DNA from: DATFVJ01 sp963851085
GTDB lineage: Bacteria; Actinomycetota; Actinomycetes; Streptosporangiales; Streptosporangiaceae
NCBI GenBank assembly: GCA_963851085.1
Contig: CAWKNX010000005.1
Span: 248,001-312,000 of the forward strand
Length of the DNA: 64,000 bases
Direction of reading: 5' to 3'
The notes below the pieces were generated by a model. That model searched no databases. It was given only the letters and a program-made list of their open reading frames with translations, and was not told the DNA's origin. The first letter of the stretch is position 1; each line of letters starts with the position of its first letter. Made by a program: the position numbers and the translations under genes. Shown piece after piece: positions 1-9,333 of this stretch.

Positions 1-179
1 GCTTGATCACCGACGTGGTGAAGCGGCACGAAGCCGACCTCAAGGGCGCGCACGCCTATGTCTGCGGTCCGCCGCCGATGGTGGAAGCCGCAATGCCGCT
101 GCTCACCAGGCTGGGGGTGCCTGAGAAACACGTCTTCTACGACAAGTTCACCACGACTGGTGACCCAGACGAAAAGTGA
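1..179 (+). CDS. mimB: propane 2-monooxygenase reductase, C-terminal end (partial)
   Basis: The window opens inside this gene; 59 codons are present, in frame from base 3, ending in TGA at 177-179. The visible protein has the motif YVCGPPPMVEAA followed by KHVFYDKF, which is the end of the NAD-binding half of ferredoxin-NADP reductase-like domains in soluble di-iron monooxygenase reductases. The role is to pass electrons from NADH through FAD and a 2Fe-2S centre to the hydroxylase. The family assignment rests on this short motif plus the next two genes, which are the small hydroxylase subunit and coupling protein in the order used by actinobacterial mimABCD/prmABCD operons. The large subunit must lie upstream of the window. 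Confidence 0.85.
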   Translation, partial: LITDVVKRHEADLKGAHAYVCGPPPMVEAAMPLLTRLGVPEKHVFYDKFTTTGDPDEK

Positions 180-274
180 CGGGCAATTGCCCGGACATCA
201 GCTCAGCTGGTAGCCCATCCGGTGACCCATTCCGCGGCCGGCCGGCTGGATCCTTGAGGTGAAGGAAGGACTTC

Positions 275-1444
275 ATGACAACAGCGCAAGAACGCAGCCT
301 ACCCCATCCCGAATTTACCGATGCTGAGGCCGGTGCCAAGGAGTTCCCGGACTCGACCGCCCGCCGCTTCAACTATTACAACGCGCAAAAGCGCAAGCAG
401 ACCCACTACGAAGACGTGACCGTCGAGGTCCAGCCCGATCCGCGGCACTACCTCGCCCAGGGCTGGCTCTACGGTTTCTCCGACGGCCGCGGCGGCTATC
501 CGCTCGACTGGACGGCCCTCAAGGCGTGGGGGTCAGACCGGCCCGAGCCGAAGCGGTTCCCCGGCTCTGGCGGAAAGGGTTACGACTGGCCGGCGCTCGG
601 CTGGCACGAGTTCCGTGACCCAAACGAAGAGTGGGAGATGACCCTGTACCGCTACAACGCCAACGTTGTGCGGCAGCTCAACCAGAACATCGATGCGGCA
701 AGGCAGTCGAAGGCATTCGAGGACTGGAACCGGAACTGGGTCCACTTCGTGGAGCGCAACGTCGGCGCCTGGATGCACGTCGACCACGGCCTTGGGCTGT
801 ACCTCTTCGCCAACGCCAACCGCCGGGCACCGACGAACATGCACAACAACGCGATCTCGGTAAACAGCATGCACAGGATCAGGTCCGCGCAGGATCTGGC
901 GCTGTACAACCTGACGCTGAGCGAGGAGATCGCCGACTTCGACGGCGCGGCGCACGTCCAGGTATGGAACGAGGAGCCGTGCTGGCAGGGCGTACATAGG
1001 CTCGCAGAACAACTCACCGGCATCGACGACTGGTGCGAGGCAATCTTCGCAGCTAACGTGGTCTTCGAGCCGCTCGTCGGCGAGCTATTCCGGAGCCACC
1101 TGGTGCAGCACGCGGCGCCGCGTAACGGAGACTTCGTCACTCCCACGGTCGTGGGTGCCGAAGAATACGACTACGCCGAGCGGGACCTGCGGTACACCAG
1201 GCCGATGTTCGAACTGCTCACCAATGACCGTGAGTTCGCCGACCACAACAAGGCGATCCTGCAGCAGTGGCTGTCGGCCTGGGTGCCACGTGCCATCGCC
1301 GCCTCCCGTACGCTGCAGCCGCTGTGGTCACAGCCAGACGCGAAGCCACCCCGTTTCGAGGACGGCCTCGACCGTGCGAAGAGCCGCTTCGCCGACATCG
1401 TGTCCGACCTGGGTCTGGAAACACCGAAGGAGTTGGCGCAGTGA
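275..1444 (+). CDS. mimC: propane 2-monooxygenase, hydroxylase small (beta) subunit
   Basis: 389 residues, the usual size for the beta subunit of a soluble di-iron monooxygenase. The ATG follows a GAAGGA ribosome site about 7 bases upstream. The protein is an all-helical ferritin-like subunit without the ExxH iron ligands, which sit on the missing alpha subunit; typical stretches are QGWLYGFSDGRGGYPLDWTA near residue 50 and WMHVDHGLGLYLFANANRR near residue 165. It forms the alpha2beta2 hydroxylase that inserts oxygen at the C2 of propane to give 2-propanol. It ends with a GTGA overlap on the coupling-protein gene, so the two are translationally coupled. Related enzymes act on other small alkanes, ketones or phenol, so the exact substrate is inferred from operon content. 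Confidence 0.9.
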   Translation: MTTAQERSLPHPEFTDAEAGAKEFPDSTARRFNYYNAQKRKQTHYEDVTVEVQPDPRHYLAQGWLYGFSDGRGGYPLDWTALKAWGSDRPEPKRFPGSGGKGYDWPALGWHEFRDPNEEWEMTLYRYNANVVRQLNQNIDAARQSKAFEDWNRNWVHFVERNVGAWMHVDHGLGLYLFANANRRAPTNMHNNAISVNSMHRIRSAQDLALYNLTLSEEIADFDGAAHVQVWNEEPCWQGVHRLAEQLTGIDDWCEAIFAANVVFEPLVGELFRSHLVQHAAPRNGDFVTPTVVGAEEYDYAERDLRYTRPMFELLTNDREFADHNKAILQQWLSAWVPRAIAASRTLQPLWSQPDAKPPRFEDGLDRAKSRFADIVSDLGLETPKELAQ

Positions 1445-1815
1445 CCACCTTCAAGACAGCAGAAAGCCCGTTCAAGAGCGACCACACCGCGTCCAACATG
1501 TGTGGGTTCACCCTGATGAACAATCAGGTCGGTGCGGTCGTGGCCCAGGTGATGTCGACCAAGCCCGACGTCAAGGTGACGCCGCTGCCGTCGATGATCC
1601 GGGTGGACGCGGTCAGGCGCATGGACGTCGTCTACGACGAGATCTCCGAGGCCCTCGGCGAGGAGCCCGGCTACTTCGACGCCGCGGAGTTCGAGGAGAA
1701 CATGTCCACGCACTACGGCCGGATGATTCACGAGGATGACCGGACGATCATGTTCGCGAACCCGGAGGACGGGGCGGAATATCTCGGCTTCGACCTGACG
1801 GCCGAGTCGAACTAG
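1441..1815 (+). CDS. mimD: propane 2-monooxygenase coupling (effector) protein
   Basis: 124 residues from the GTG at 1441, which overlaps the stop of mimC (GTGA). A longer reading upstream would lie inside mimC in another frame, so the overlap start is preferred. The sequence has the MmoB/DmpM effector fold signature: a hydrophobic strand NNQVGAVVAQVMSTKP, then a loop with PSMIRVDAVRRM and an acidic helix. These small cofactor-free proteins bind the hydroxylase and gate substrate and electron entry. Length and position (directly after the small hydroxylase subunit) match MimD/PrmD. Confidence 0.92.
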   Translation: MTTFKTAESPFKSDHTASNMCGFTLMNNQVGAVVAQVMSTKPDVKVTPLPSMIRVDAVRRMDVVYDEISEALGEEPGYFDAAEFEENMSTHYGRMIHEDDRTIMFANPEDGAEYLGFDLTAESN

Positions 1816-1858
1816 CTGGAGCGTAGGAAGCACTCGATTCGGCCCACGAGGAGGCAGT

Positions 1859-2911
1859 GTGTACGAGAAGGATGGCGAAAAGTATTTCGTGGTCGACAGC
1901 CACATGCATTACTGGAATGCCGCCCCGGACAACTGGGTGGAGGGGGCGGAGCAGTACGCCAAGGGCTGGATCGAGTGCTTCTACGGTTACCATCAGCTCG
2001 GCCCGCCAGAGACGCTCTGGCCGCTCGAGAAATACCAGAAGTACTCGGAGGACGACCTGATGAAGGACGTCTTCGAGGACGGCCATGTCGACGTGGCGAT
2101 CTTCCAGCCGACGTACCTGACGGAGTGGTACAAGGAGGGGTTCAACACCACCGAGCGCAACGCGACCATGGGTGAGAAGCACCCTGGCAAGTTCATCTAC
2201 AACACCCGCTGGGATCCGCGCGAGGGCGACGACGGCCTGAAGGCCCTGCGGCACAACGTCGAGCGCTACGGGTCCACGGGGGTCAAGCTCTACACCGCCG
2301 AGTGGCGGCAGGGCTCGCGCGGCTGGACGCTCAAGGACCCGGAGGCCTACCGCTACCTTGAGGCCTGCCAGGAGCTTGGGATAAAGAACATCCACGCGCA
2401 CAAGGGCCCGACGATCTGGCCGCTGGACAAGGACGCCTTCGACATGGCGGACGTGGACCACGCGGCCACCGACTTTCCGGAGCTGAACTTCATCGTCGAG
2501 CACGCCGGGCTGCCGCGGATCGACGACTTCTGCTACCTGGCGACGCAGGAGCCGAACGTGTACGCGGGCCTGTCGGTCATCATCGGCGCGCTCATGCACG
2601 CCCGGCCGAAGTTCTTCGCCAAGGCCATCGGTGAGCTGCTGTTCTGGGTCGGCGAGGACAAGATGACCTTCGGCAGCGACTACGGCATCTGGGAACCGAA
2701 GTGGCAGGTCGAGGGCTTCGTCGACTGGGACTACCCGGACGACGAGGAGTTCTCCGACTACCCAAGGGTCAACACCGCGTCGAAGAAGAAGATCCTCGGG
2801 CTGAACGCGGCCAAGCTCTACGGCATCGAGGTGCCGGCCGAGTGCCAGCTCCCCGCCGGCGCCGGCACCCCGGCGGCGCAGGACGCGGCGCAGGGTGTCC
2901 CATCGGCATGA
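1859..2911 (+). CDS. amidohydrolase-family metal-dependent hydrolase of the propane operon
   Basis: 350 residues from a GTG with a GAGGAGG site 5 bases upstream. The start VDSHMHYWNA gives the HxH metal motif of amidohydrolase_2 TIM-barrel enzymes; later metal or catalytic candidates are NIHAHKGP near residue 180, FIVEHAGLPR near 213 and TFGSDYGIWEP near 270. Genes of this type are a constant partner of mimABCD-type operons but their reaction is not established; proposals include a role in enzyme assembly or acetone-side metabolism. It overlaps the next gene by ATGA, so it is in the same transcript. The family is clear and the substrate is unknown. Confidence 0.88.
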   Translation: MYEKDGEKYFVVDSHMHYWNAAPDNWVEGAEQYAKGWIECFYGYHQLGPPETLWPLEKYQKYSEDDLMKDVFEDGHVDVAIFQPTYLTEWYKEGFNTTERNATMGEKHPGKFIYNTRWDPREGDDGLKALRHNVERYGSTGVKLYTAEWRQGSRGWTLKDPEAYRYLEACQELGIKNIHAHKGPTIWPLDKDAFDMADVDHAATDFPELNFIVEHAGLPRIDDFCYLATQEPNVYAGLSVIIGALMHARPKFFAKAIGELLFWVGEDKMTFGSDYGIWEPKWQVEGFVDWDYPDDEEFSDYPRVNTASKKKILGLNAAKLYGIEVPAECQLPAGAGTPAAQDAAQGVPSA

Positions 2912-3657
2912 GCACCCGCGTGACCGATGGGTCGCGCGGCGGCGGCCCGGGGGGGCAACCCCCCGGAGCCCCCCGCGTGCTGGCCGCCCTGGAGACGGTG
3001 CGCGACCCGGAGCTTGACGAGCCGATAACCTCGCTCGGCTTCGTGACGTCGTGCACCGTCTCCGAGGACGGGGACGCCCAGGTTCGGCTGCGGCTGCCGA
3101 CCTACTTCTGCGCGCCCAACTTCGCCTTCCTCATGGTGGCGGACGCCTACGACGCGGTGTCCGCCATGGACGGCGTGCGCAATGCGGAGGTGGTGCTCGA
3201 AGACCACTTCGCCGCCGATGCGATCAACGGCGGGGTCGCCGCGCGCGCGGGGTTCGCGCGGTCCTTCGACGGCGAAGCCGTCGGTGAACTGGGCAATCTG
3301 CGCGCGGACTTCCTGCGCAAGGCCATGCTGGCCGGCACGGATCAGGTGTGCAGGCCGCTGGTCGCCGCCGGGGCCAAGCCGGCCGCGCTCGCCGCGCTGA
3401 CCCTCGGCGAGCTGCCTCCGTCGAGGGAGCTCGACCGGCTGCGCCAGCGGCGGGCCGAGCTCGGCCTGCCCGCGGGCGACGACGCGCTACTGCTGATCGA
3501 ACCTGCGACAGGCCTGCCGGTGGGTGACGACGCTGTTCCCCTGCACCTGCGGCGCGCGCGCACGACGCGGGTCGGCATCGAGGCGAACACCAGCGTCTGC
3601 CGTGGCATGCTGCGGCACAGGTACGAGGCCAAAGGACAAGGCGAGGAGGACCAATGA
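2908..3657 (+). CDS. MIP18/DUF59 (PaaD-like) iron-sulfur assembly family protein
   Basis: 249 residues. The ATG overlaps the amidohydrolase stop (ATGA). Residues about 27-110 hold the DUF59 core: VRDPELDEPITSLGFV, the typical DPE(L/I) motif, then VRLRLPTYFCAPNFAFLM with a conserved cysteine. The C-terminal half (about 115-249) is a helical extension seen in the homologues of propane-monooxygenase operons and has no function assigned to it. By family, a role in iron centre or Fe-S insertion into the monooxygenase system is plausible but not shown. It ends with an ATGA overlap on the dehydrogenase gene. Confidence 0.85.
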   Translation: MSTRVTDGSRGGGPGGQPPGAPRVLAALETVRDPELDEPITSLGFVTSCTVSEDGDAQVRLRLPTYFCAPNFAFLMVADAYDAVSAMDGVRNAEVVLEDHFAADAINGGVAARAGFARSFDGEAVGELGNLRADFLRKAMLAGTDQVCRPLVAAGAKPAALAALTLGELPPSRELDRLRQRRAELGLPAGDDALLLIEPATGLPVGDDAVPLHLRRARTTRVGIEANTSVCRGMLRHRYEAKGQGEEDQ

Positions 3658-4679
3658 AGGCCGTCCGGCTGCACTCATATCACCAGCAACCCGTGGTCGA
3701 GGACGTACCTGAACCGACGATCAAGGGCCCGCTCGACGTCATCGTGAAGATCGGTGGCGCCGGGGTCTGCCGCACCGATCTGCACATCATCGAGGGCCAG
3801 TGGGCCGCCGCGATGGGCGTCGAGCTGCCCTACACGCTCGGCCACGAGAACGCGGGCTGGGTGCAGGAGGTCGGCTCCGCGGTCACCAACGTGCAGGCCG
3901 GGGACACGGTGATCCTGCATCCGACGCCCACCTGCGGGCTCTGCCGTGCCTGCCGGGCCGGCCAGGACATGCACTGCGCCAACAGCTCGTTCCCCGGCCT
4001 CAGCCACGAGGGCGGCATGGCCGAGTACCTCCTCACCTCGGCGCGGGCTTGCGTCAAGCTCGACCCGCAGACCCAGCCGCAGGACGTCGCCGCGCTCGCC
4101 GACGCGGGCATCACCGCCTACCACGCTGTCCGCAGGGCCATCCCGCTGCTCTACCCCGGCACCACCTGCGTGCTCATCGGCGCGGGCGGGCTCGGGCACA
4201 TCGGCATCCAGTGCCTCGCCGCGCTCACCGCCACAAGGATCATCGTCGTCGACCGCAACCCGGATGCGCTCAAGCTCGCCGAGCAGCTTGGCGCGGACCA
4301 CACTGTGGTCGCAGATGGCGGGCATCTCGACGCGGTCAGTGACCTCACCGGTGGCGCAGGCGCGGAGGTCGTGCTGGACTTCGTCGCCGAGCAGGGCGCC
4401 GAGCAGGACGGGTTCGCGATGACGCGCCGCGCGGGCTCGTACTACGTCATCGGCTACGGCGGCACCGTGAACATCCCGACCCTCGACATCATTTCGACCG
4501 AGCGCAACATCATCGGGAACATCGTCGGAACCTACAACGAACTCGCCGAACTCATGGTCCTCGCGCAGAGCGGCAAGGTCACCCTGCACACGAAGGCCTA
4601 CCCGCTGGACGCCGCGGTCGAGGCAGTCCAGGATCTCGACGCCGGCCGGGTTCGCGGCCGCGCGATCCTCGTCCCGTAG
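3654..4679 (+). CDS. zinc-dependent NAD(P) alcohol dehydrogenase (2-propanol candidate)
   Basis: 341 residues, a medium-chain dehydrogenase. Catalytic zinc ligands are in GAGVCRTDLH (Cys near 39) and the LGHEN motif near residue 62; the structural zinc site is the cluster CGLCRACRAGQDMHC near residues 92-106. The nucleotide-binding motif GAGGLGHIG lies near 177. In propane 2-monooxygenase operons this enzyme oxidises 2-propanol to acetone; here the position between the DUF59 gene (ATGA overlap) and the chaperonin supports that role. Substrate choice is inferred. Confidence 0.9.
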   Translation: MKAVRLHSYHQQPVVEDVPEPTIKGPLDVIVKIGGAGVCRTDLHIIEGQWAAAMGVELPYTLGHENAGWVQEVGSAVTNVQAGDTVILHPTPTCGLCRACRAGQDMHCANSSFPGLSHEGGMAEYLLTSARACVKLDPQTQPQDVAALADAGITAYHAVRRAIPLLYPGTTCVLIGAGGLGHIGIQCLAALTATRIIVVDRNPDALKLAEQLGADHTVVADGGHLDAVSDLTGGAGAEVVLDFVAEQGAEQDGFAMTRRAGSYYVIGYGGTVNIPTLDIISTERNIIGNIVGTYNELAELMVLAQSGKVTLHTKAYPLDAAVEAVQDLDAGRVRGRAILVP

Positions 4680-4711
4680 CCCTCAGAAACCTGACGTCCC
4701 AGGAGGACCCG

Positions 4712-6403
4712 ATGGCAAAGGAACTACGTTTCGGCGAGGATGCCCGCAGCCTGCTCCTCGCCGGTGTTGATCAGCTGGCGGAAGCGGTCAAGTCGACGCT
4801 CGGGCCCAAGGGGCGCAACGTCATCCTCGAGAAGATCACCGGCTCGCCCGTGGTCACCAACGACGGCGTGACGATCGCACGGGAGATCCACCTCAAGAAC
4901 CAGTTCGAGAACATGGGCGCCCAGCTGGTCAAGGAAGCGGCGATCAAGACCAACGACATCGTCGGCGACGGCACCACCACGGCGACCGTCATCGCCCAGG
5001 CGATCGTCAGGGAGGGCATGAAGGCGATCGGCGCCGGTGCCAACCCGGTGCTGGTCAAGCGCGGCATCGACCTGGCCGTCGACAGGCTGGTCGGCCACCT
5101 CCAGAACGTCGCGCACCCGGTGGCCACCGAGCACGACTACGCACGGGTAGCCGCGATCTCGGCGAACGACGACGAAACGGTCGGCGCCGTGATCGCGAAG
5201 GCGCTGCATACCGTCGGCGACGGCGGCATCGTCACCGTGGAGGAGTCGGCCGCGAACGGCATGAGCGTCGACTTCGTGGAGGGTTTCGAGTTCGACAACG
5301 GGTACATGTCACCGTACATGGTGACCAATCCAGCCAGCCTCGAAGCGATCGTCGATGACCCGTACATCCTGCTGTGCAGCGAGAAGATCACCAAAGTCCA
5401 GCAGCTGATGCCACTGCTCGACAAGATAATGCGAGCGCCGCGGCCGCTCATCATTCTCGCGGAGAACGTCGAGGGCACGGCGCTGAGCATGCTGGTGCAC
5501 AACCACGTCAACGGGGTCTTCCAATGCGTCGCGGTGCGGGCGCCAGGTTTCGGCGACCGCAGGCTGCGCAAGCTCGAGGACATCGCCGCGATCACCGGCG
5601 GCGCCGTGTACAGCAAGCATTCCGGGTTCACCCTGGAGACGATGACCATCGACCAGCTCGGCAGGGCCGCGCAGGTGCGGGTCACCGAGGATCGCACCGC
5701 GATCATCGGGGGCGGCGGCTCTGCGGCGGAAGTTGAGTTCCGGGTCGCCCAGTTGCGGGCGGAGCTTGAACGCGCCACCTTCGGGGTCGACGAGGACGTG
5801 CTCACCGAGCGGATCGGTTCGCTGTCGGGCAAGGTCGCCGTCATCAGGGTCGGGGCACCGACCAACGCCGAGCTGAAGGAGCTACAGCACCGGGTCGAGG
5901 ACGCGCTTTCCGCTACCAGGGCGGCGATGGCCGAGGGCATTGTCGCCGGCGGCGGGGCCGCCCTGATGCACGCGGAGGGAGCGCTCGACGACCTCGAGGT
6001 CAAGGACGACTACGCCACCGGCGTCGAGATCGTGCGCCGCGTCCTGACCGAGCCCGCCTACCTCATCGCCGCGAACGCGGGCTACTCCGGCCAGGAGGTG
6101 GTGGCCCACATGGGGCAGCTGGGCGTCGACGAAGGGTTCGACGCCCTGCTCGGACGCTACGGCAACATGATCGAGATGGGCATCATCGACCCGCTGCGCG
6201 TCGCGCGCTCGGCGCTCCAGAACGGTGCCTCGGTGGCGGGGCTGCTGCTCACGACGAACACCCTGATCGCGGAGGAGCAGACGCCCTGGGGCGGCAGCCC
6301 GGCGCTGATGACCGAGTACGGCGCGCTTGACGAGGGTCTTCATCAGCCATCGCCCGACTCGAGTACCCCGCAGTCGCTCGGCCTCGGCCCGTCGGTCGGC
6401 TGA
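4712..6403 (+). CDS. mimG: GroEL-type chaperonin dedicated to the monooxygenase
   Basis: 563 residues, full chaperonin length, with a CAGGAGGA ribosome site before the ATG. ATP-site motifs are present: STLGPKGRNV near residue 28, NDGVTIA near 50 and GDGTTTAT near 85. The C terminus ends in PSVG and lacks the Gly-Gly-Met tail of housekeeping GroEL, and no groES lies beside it. In mycobacterial propane/acetone monooxygenase clusters a GroEL-like protein is needed for correct folding of the large hydroxylase subunit, so this copy is best read as that private chaperone. It is 32 bases after the dehydrogenase, in the same operon. Confidence 0.93.
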   Translation: MAKELRFGEDARSLLLAGVDQLAEAVKSTLGPKGRNVILEKITGSPVVTNDGVTIAREIHLKNQFENMGAQLVKEAAIKTNDIVGDGTTTATVIAQAIVREGMKAIGAGANPVLVKRGIDLAVDRLVGHLQNVAHPVATEHDYARVAAISANDDETVGAVIAKALHTVGDGGIVTVEESAANGMSVDFVEGFEFDNGYMSPYMVTNPASLEAIVDDPYILLCSEKITKVQQLMPLLDKIMRAPRPLIILAENVEGTALSMLVHNHVNGVFQCVAVRAPGFGDRRLRKLEDIAAITGGAVYSKHSGFTLETMTIDQLGRAAQVRVTEDRTAIIGGGGSAAEVEFRVAQLRAELERATFGVDEDVLTERIGSLSGKVAVIRVGAPTNAELKELQHRVEDALSATRAAMAEGIVAGGGAALMHAEGALDDLEVKDDYATGVEIVRRVLTEPAYLIAANAGYSGQEVVAHMGQLGVDEGFDALLGRYGNMIEMGIIDPLRVARSALQNGASVAGLLLTTNTLIAEEQTPWGGSPALMTEYGALDEGLHQPSPDSSTPQSLGLGPSVG

Positions 6404-6405
6404 GG

Positions 6406-7755
6406 TTGGGGCCGCCGCCCGCCGGGGACGCGACGCTGCAGCTGCCGCTGGCCGGGGACGCGACGCTGCAGCTGCCGCCGTCGGCAGGGACAGGGCAGGC
6501 CGGGGGGGCGGCCGAGCAGAGCGGGCTGCGCCTGCTGCGTTCGCGTGGACGGCTGCGCGGCGTCGTCGCCCTGCTCGGCCCGGCGTTCGTCGCGGCGGTC
6601 GCCTATATCGACCCGGGCAACTTCGCCACGAACTTCTCCGCAGGGGCGAGATTCGGCTACGCGCTTGCGTGGGTAATCGTCGTCGCGAACCTGATGGCCA
6701 TGCTTGTGCAGTACCTGTCCGCCAAGATCGGCGTCGCCACCGGGCGCGACCTGCCTGAGCTGTGCCGCGAGCATCTGCCCCGGGCCGTGTCCGGTGGCTT
6801 GTGGGTGCAGGCGGAGCTGATCGCCATGTCGACCGACCTGGCTGAGTTCGTCGGGGCCACGGTCGGGCTGAACCTCCTCTTCCACGTCCCGCTGTTTGCG
6901 GCCGGCCTGCTGACGGCGGTCGTCGCGTTCGCGATCCTGGCCCTCGAGCAGCGCGGCTACCGGCGCTTCGAGCTGGCGATCGCCGCTCTGCTCGGCATCG
7001 TCCTCCTCGGGTTCGCCTACGACCTGGTCGCTGTACGGGGAGCCCCGGCGGGCATTGCGGCGGGGCTCGTCCCCGGCTTTGCCGGCACGGGCAGCCTGCT
7101 GCTCGTGGCGGGCATCATCGGGGCGACCGTGATGCCGCACGTCGTCTACCTGCATTCGGCTCTGACGAAATCCCGTGTGGTGTGCCGCGACGACGCGGAG
7201 CGCCGCGAGTTGCTGCGCTTCCAGCGGCTCGACGTGCTGGCCGCACTCGGCGCCGCTGGCCTGATCAACCTGTCGATGCTGGTCATCGCCGCCTCGTTGT
7301 TCAACGGCTCGGGAAACTCTGCTGGCAACTCGATCGAGGCCGCGCACGCGGGGCTTGGCCGGCTCGTCGGCGGCGGTGCCGCGCTGGCGTTCGCGATCGC
7401 CCTGCTCGCGTCGGGGCTGTCGTCGTCCAGCGTGGGCACCTACGCGGGGCAGGTGGTCATGCAGGGTTTCATCGGCCGGCGGATTCCGCTGTTCGTCCGG
7501 CGCGGGCTCACCATGCTGCCAGCGCTCGTGGTGCTCGGGATCGGGCTTCCGGCCACCCAGAGCCTGGTGATCTCGCAGGTCGTGCTGTCGTTCGGCATCC
7601 CGTTCGCGCTGGTGCCGCTGGTACTGCTGACCCGCCGCGTGGACATCATGGGCGCGCTTGTCAATCGCAGGGTGACCACCGTGGCGGCCTCAGGTGTGGC
7701 CTCGGTTATCGTGCTACTGAACGTGTGGCTGCTCTACGCCACTATGCGCGGGTGA
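6406..7755 (+). CDS. Nramp-family divalent metal (Mn2+/Fe2+) transporter
   Basis: 449 residues if read from the TTG at 6406, only 2 bases after the chaperonin stop. The core is a clear Nramp permease of about 11 membrane helices: AYIDPGNFATN is the conserved TM1 metal-site motif (DPGN), and MPHVVYLHSAL is the TM6 motif. The first 40 or so residues are Pro/Ala/Gly-rich, contain a ten-residue tandem repeat and are probably a loose cytoplasmic tail or an upstream mis-extension; no internal ATG fits better before the first helix. Metal import next to a di-iron enzyme operon suggests a supply role (inference). It overlaps the convergent gene by 22 bases. Confidence 0.85.
   Translation: MGPPPAGDATLQLPLAGDATLQLPPSAGTGQAGGAAEQSGLRLLRSRGRLRGVVALLGPAFVAAVAYIDPGNFATNFSAGARFGYALAWVIVVANLMAMLVQYLSAKIGVATGRDLPELCREHLPRAVSGGLWVQAELIAMSTDLAEFVGATVGLNLLFHVPLFAAGLLTAVVAFAILALEQRGYRRFELAIAALLGIVLLGFAYDLVAVRGAPAGIAAGLVPGFAGTGSLLLVAGIIGATVMPHVVYLHSALTKSRVVCRDDAERRELLRFQRLDVLAALGAAGLINLSMLVIAASLFNGSGNSAGNSIEAAHAGLGRLVGGGAALAFAIALLASGLSSSSVGTYAGQVVMQGFIGRRIPLFVRRGLTMLPALVVLGIGLPATQSLVISQVVLSFGIPFALVPLVLLTRRVDIMGALVNRRVTTVAASGVASVIVLLNVWLLYATMRG
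6421..6480 (+). repeat. two tandem 30-base repeats in the 5' end of the Nramp gene
   Basis: Bases 6421-6450 and 6451-6480 are identical at 29 of 30 positions and encode AGDATLQLPL then AGDATLQLPP. The unit length is a multiple of three, so the reading frame is kept. Confidence 0.95.
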
Positions 7756-8777
7756 AGGCTCTCGTCCAGGAGCAGCGCGTTCCGCGTCATCACCGACAGC
7801 CAGTTGTTCATGTGCTCGGCGCTCGAGGTATCCGCCCAGTGCCGGAAGAGCCCAGCGGCATCGCCGAGCGGCAAGCGGCCGTCCACCTGGTGGATTTCGA
7901 GCGTGAACGACAGCAGGTCCAGGCTGCACGCGTCGGTCGCGGCCGCGGCGATCGCGGCGAGCCCCGCCGGCCCGTACAGCGGGGCAAGCGACATGCGGCC
8001 CTGGTGGCTGAAAGGAACCGGCAGCCGCATCAGGAACGTGAAATGGTCAGCGAGGCCCCCGATCAGGGGATGCCCGTCATGCAGATGGAGGTGCAGGTGC
8101 TTGCCGAGCAGCCCGATCGAGCGGACCATTTCGAGCACGTCCGCCGCCGCGCCTGCCATGGCATTCTGGATGTCGTCCACCAGGTCGGGCAGGCGCTCGT
8201 CGGCCGCGCTGAGGCTGCGCAGGCCAAGCCCCGGATGATCGCGCCCGAACCGGGCCGCCGCCTGCCTGATCCCGACGTGGCCCACGTCGATGCAGCAGCT
8301 GACCCGGCCCGAGTCCTTGAGCCGCTCCGCCAGCTCGACGAACCAGCCGGGCTCGTGGCCGGCCGCGTATTCAAGGAACACGCGTGGTGCGTCCGGCCAC
8401 TGCGCGAGGCGCGTGTCCAGGTCCCGCATGGCGGTGAGCAGGTCGCCGGTCTGCGTGGCCATGTCCGCCTGGTCATGGACGACAAGGCCGGACAGCCGCC
8501 CGGCAAAGTGCGAGGCGAAGTCCTCAACCACGACACGGTCCTGCTCGCGCAGCAGGTTGAGCCCGCGGTTCAGGTGCACCGTCGGCAGCCGTGGATGCGG
8601 CGGCACATAGCCAAGGACACGGTCAAGCTGGCCCGGTGTCTCTGCGTAGGCCTCAGCGGCGAGGCCCGCCTGGGCGAGCCGCAGCCCCGCGAGCTTGAGC
8701 AGGGCGTCATCACCGGCGCCGCGCTGGTAGAACAGCGCGTGGATGGGGGGCAGCGGATCTTGTCCCGTGCGATCCAT
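7734..8777 (-). CDS. TIM-barrel protein of the xylose isomerase / AP endonuclease 2 type, function unknown
   Basis: 347 residues. Metal-ligand-like motifs occur in the order expected for this barrel superfamily: VFLEYAAG near residue 130 (Glu), CCIDVGHVGIRQ near 160 (Asp, His), LHLHLHDGHPLIGG near 225 (His, Asp) and FTLEIHQVDG near 300 (Glu). A role as sugar isomerase, epimerase or nuclease cannot be told apart from sequence alone. The gene points toward the Nramp gene and overlaps its 3' end by 22 bases, with no shared operon partners. The ATG start is followed by MDRTGQDPLPPIHALFYQRG, a natural-looking N terminus. Confidence 0.7.
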   Translation of the reverse strand: MDRTGQDPLPPIHALFYQRGAGDDALLKLAGLRLAQAGLAAEAYAETPGQLDRVLGYVPPHPRLPTVHLNRGLNLLREQDRVVVEDFASHFAGRLSGLVVHDQADMATQTGDLLTAMRDLDTRLAQWPDAPRVFLEYAAGHEPGWFVELAERLKDSGRVSCCIDVGHVGIRQAAARFGRDHPGLGLRSLSAADERLPDLVDDIQNAMAGAAADVLEMVRSIGLLGKHLHLHLHDGHPLIGGLADHFTFLMRLPVPFSHQGRMSLAPLYGPAGLAAIAAAATDACSLDLLSFTLEIHQVDGRLPLGDAAGLFRHWADTSSAEHMNNWLSVMTRNALLLDESLHPRIVA

Positions 8778-9333
8778 GCCCCTCCCTCGGCCGTGCCGTA
8801 CCTGCCACTGTAACCCGAGGACAGCGGCGCTTCACGTCGGTCCGTCCGGGCCAACCCCGTTGGGAACCCCCGAGACCGACGACGCGCACTGAATTCGCCA
8901 CGATGTCCTCCAAGCCGCCGTTCAGTGGCCCGCGGGAGAACCGAACGGGTCATATCCGGCCATCTCCGTCAATGATCGCAGAGCACAATACGCTCGGTCG
9001 GCGTGTCGCCGGGTCGGCTGTAGGTGGGTATGTGGCAGGTCAAAGCGTCCGCCGCGGTGTTGCTGCCCGCACCACAATGGTGGTTGCATAGGGTTGATTA
9101 TGCGACTCCACGAAGGGCCCAAATCGGTACCTGGGGTACGCCACAAAAGCGGCAAAGGGGGACAGTGGATCCGCGCCGGATACGGGACGGCGTAAGGATG
9201 GCCGTGCTGAACACCGCTGGTGCCGTGGCGACCTGAAGATACTGGGGACCGAGGATGTATGGCCGCCGGATGCGCTCGCCGCCGCGGGAGTTTCGCGAGC
9301 ATCCGGCCGGGTTTCGTCAGGCGTGGAGGCGAC
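8778..9333. other. intergenic region, no gene recognised
   Basis: About 550 bases between two genes that diverge. Open frames here are short, mutually overlapping and match no family by eye. It must hold the promoters for the TIM-barrel gene (leftward) and the MEDS-STAS gene (rightward); no confident -35/-10 pair was found. Confidence 0.5.

Noticed and set aside
1155..1739. Open frame overlapping mimC and mimD on the + strand
   Set aside because: It is a frame-shifted reading of two well-supported genes and has shadow composition.
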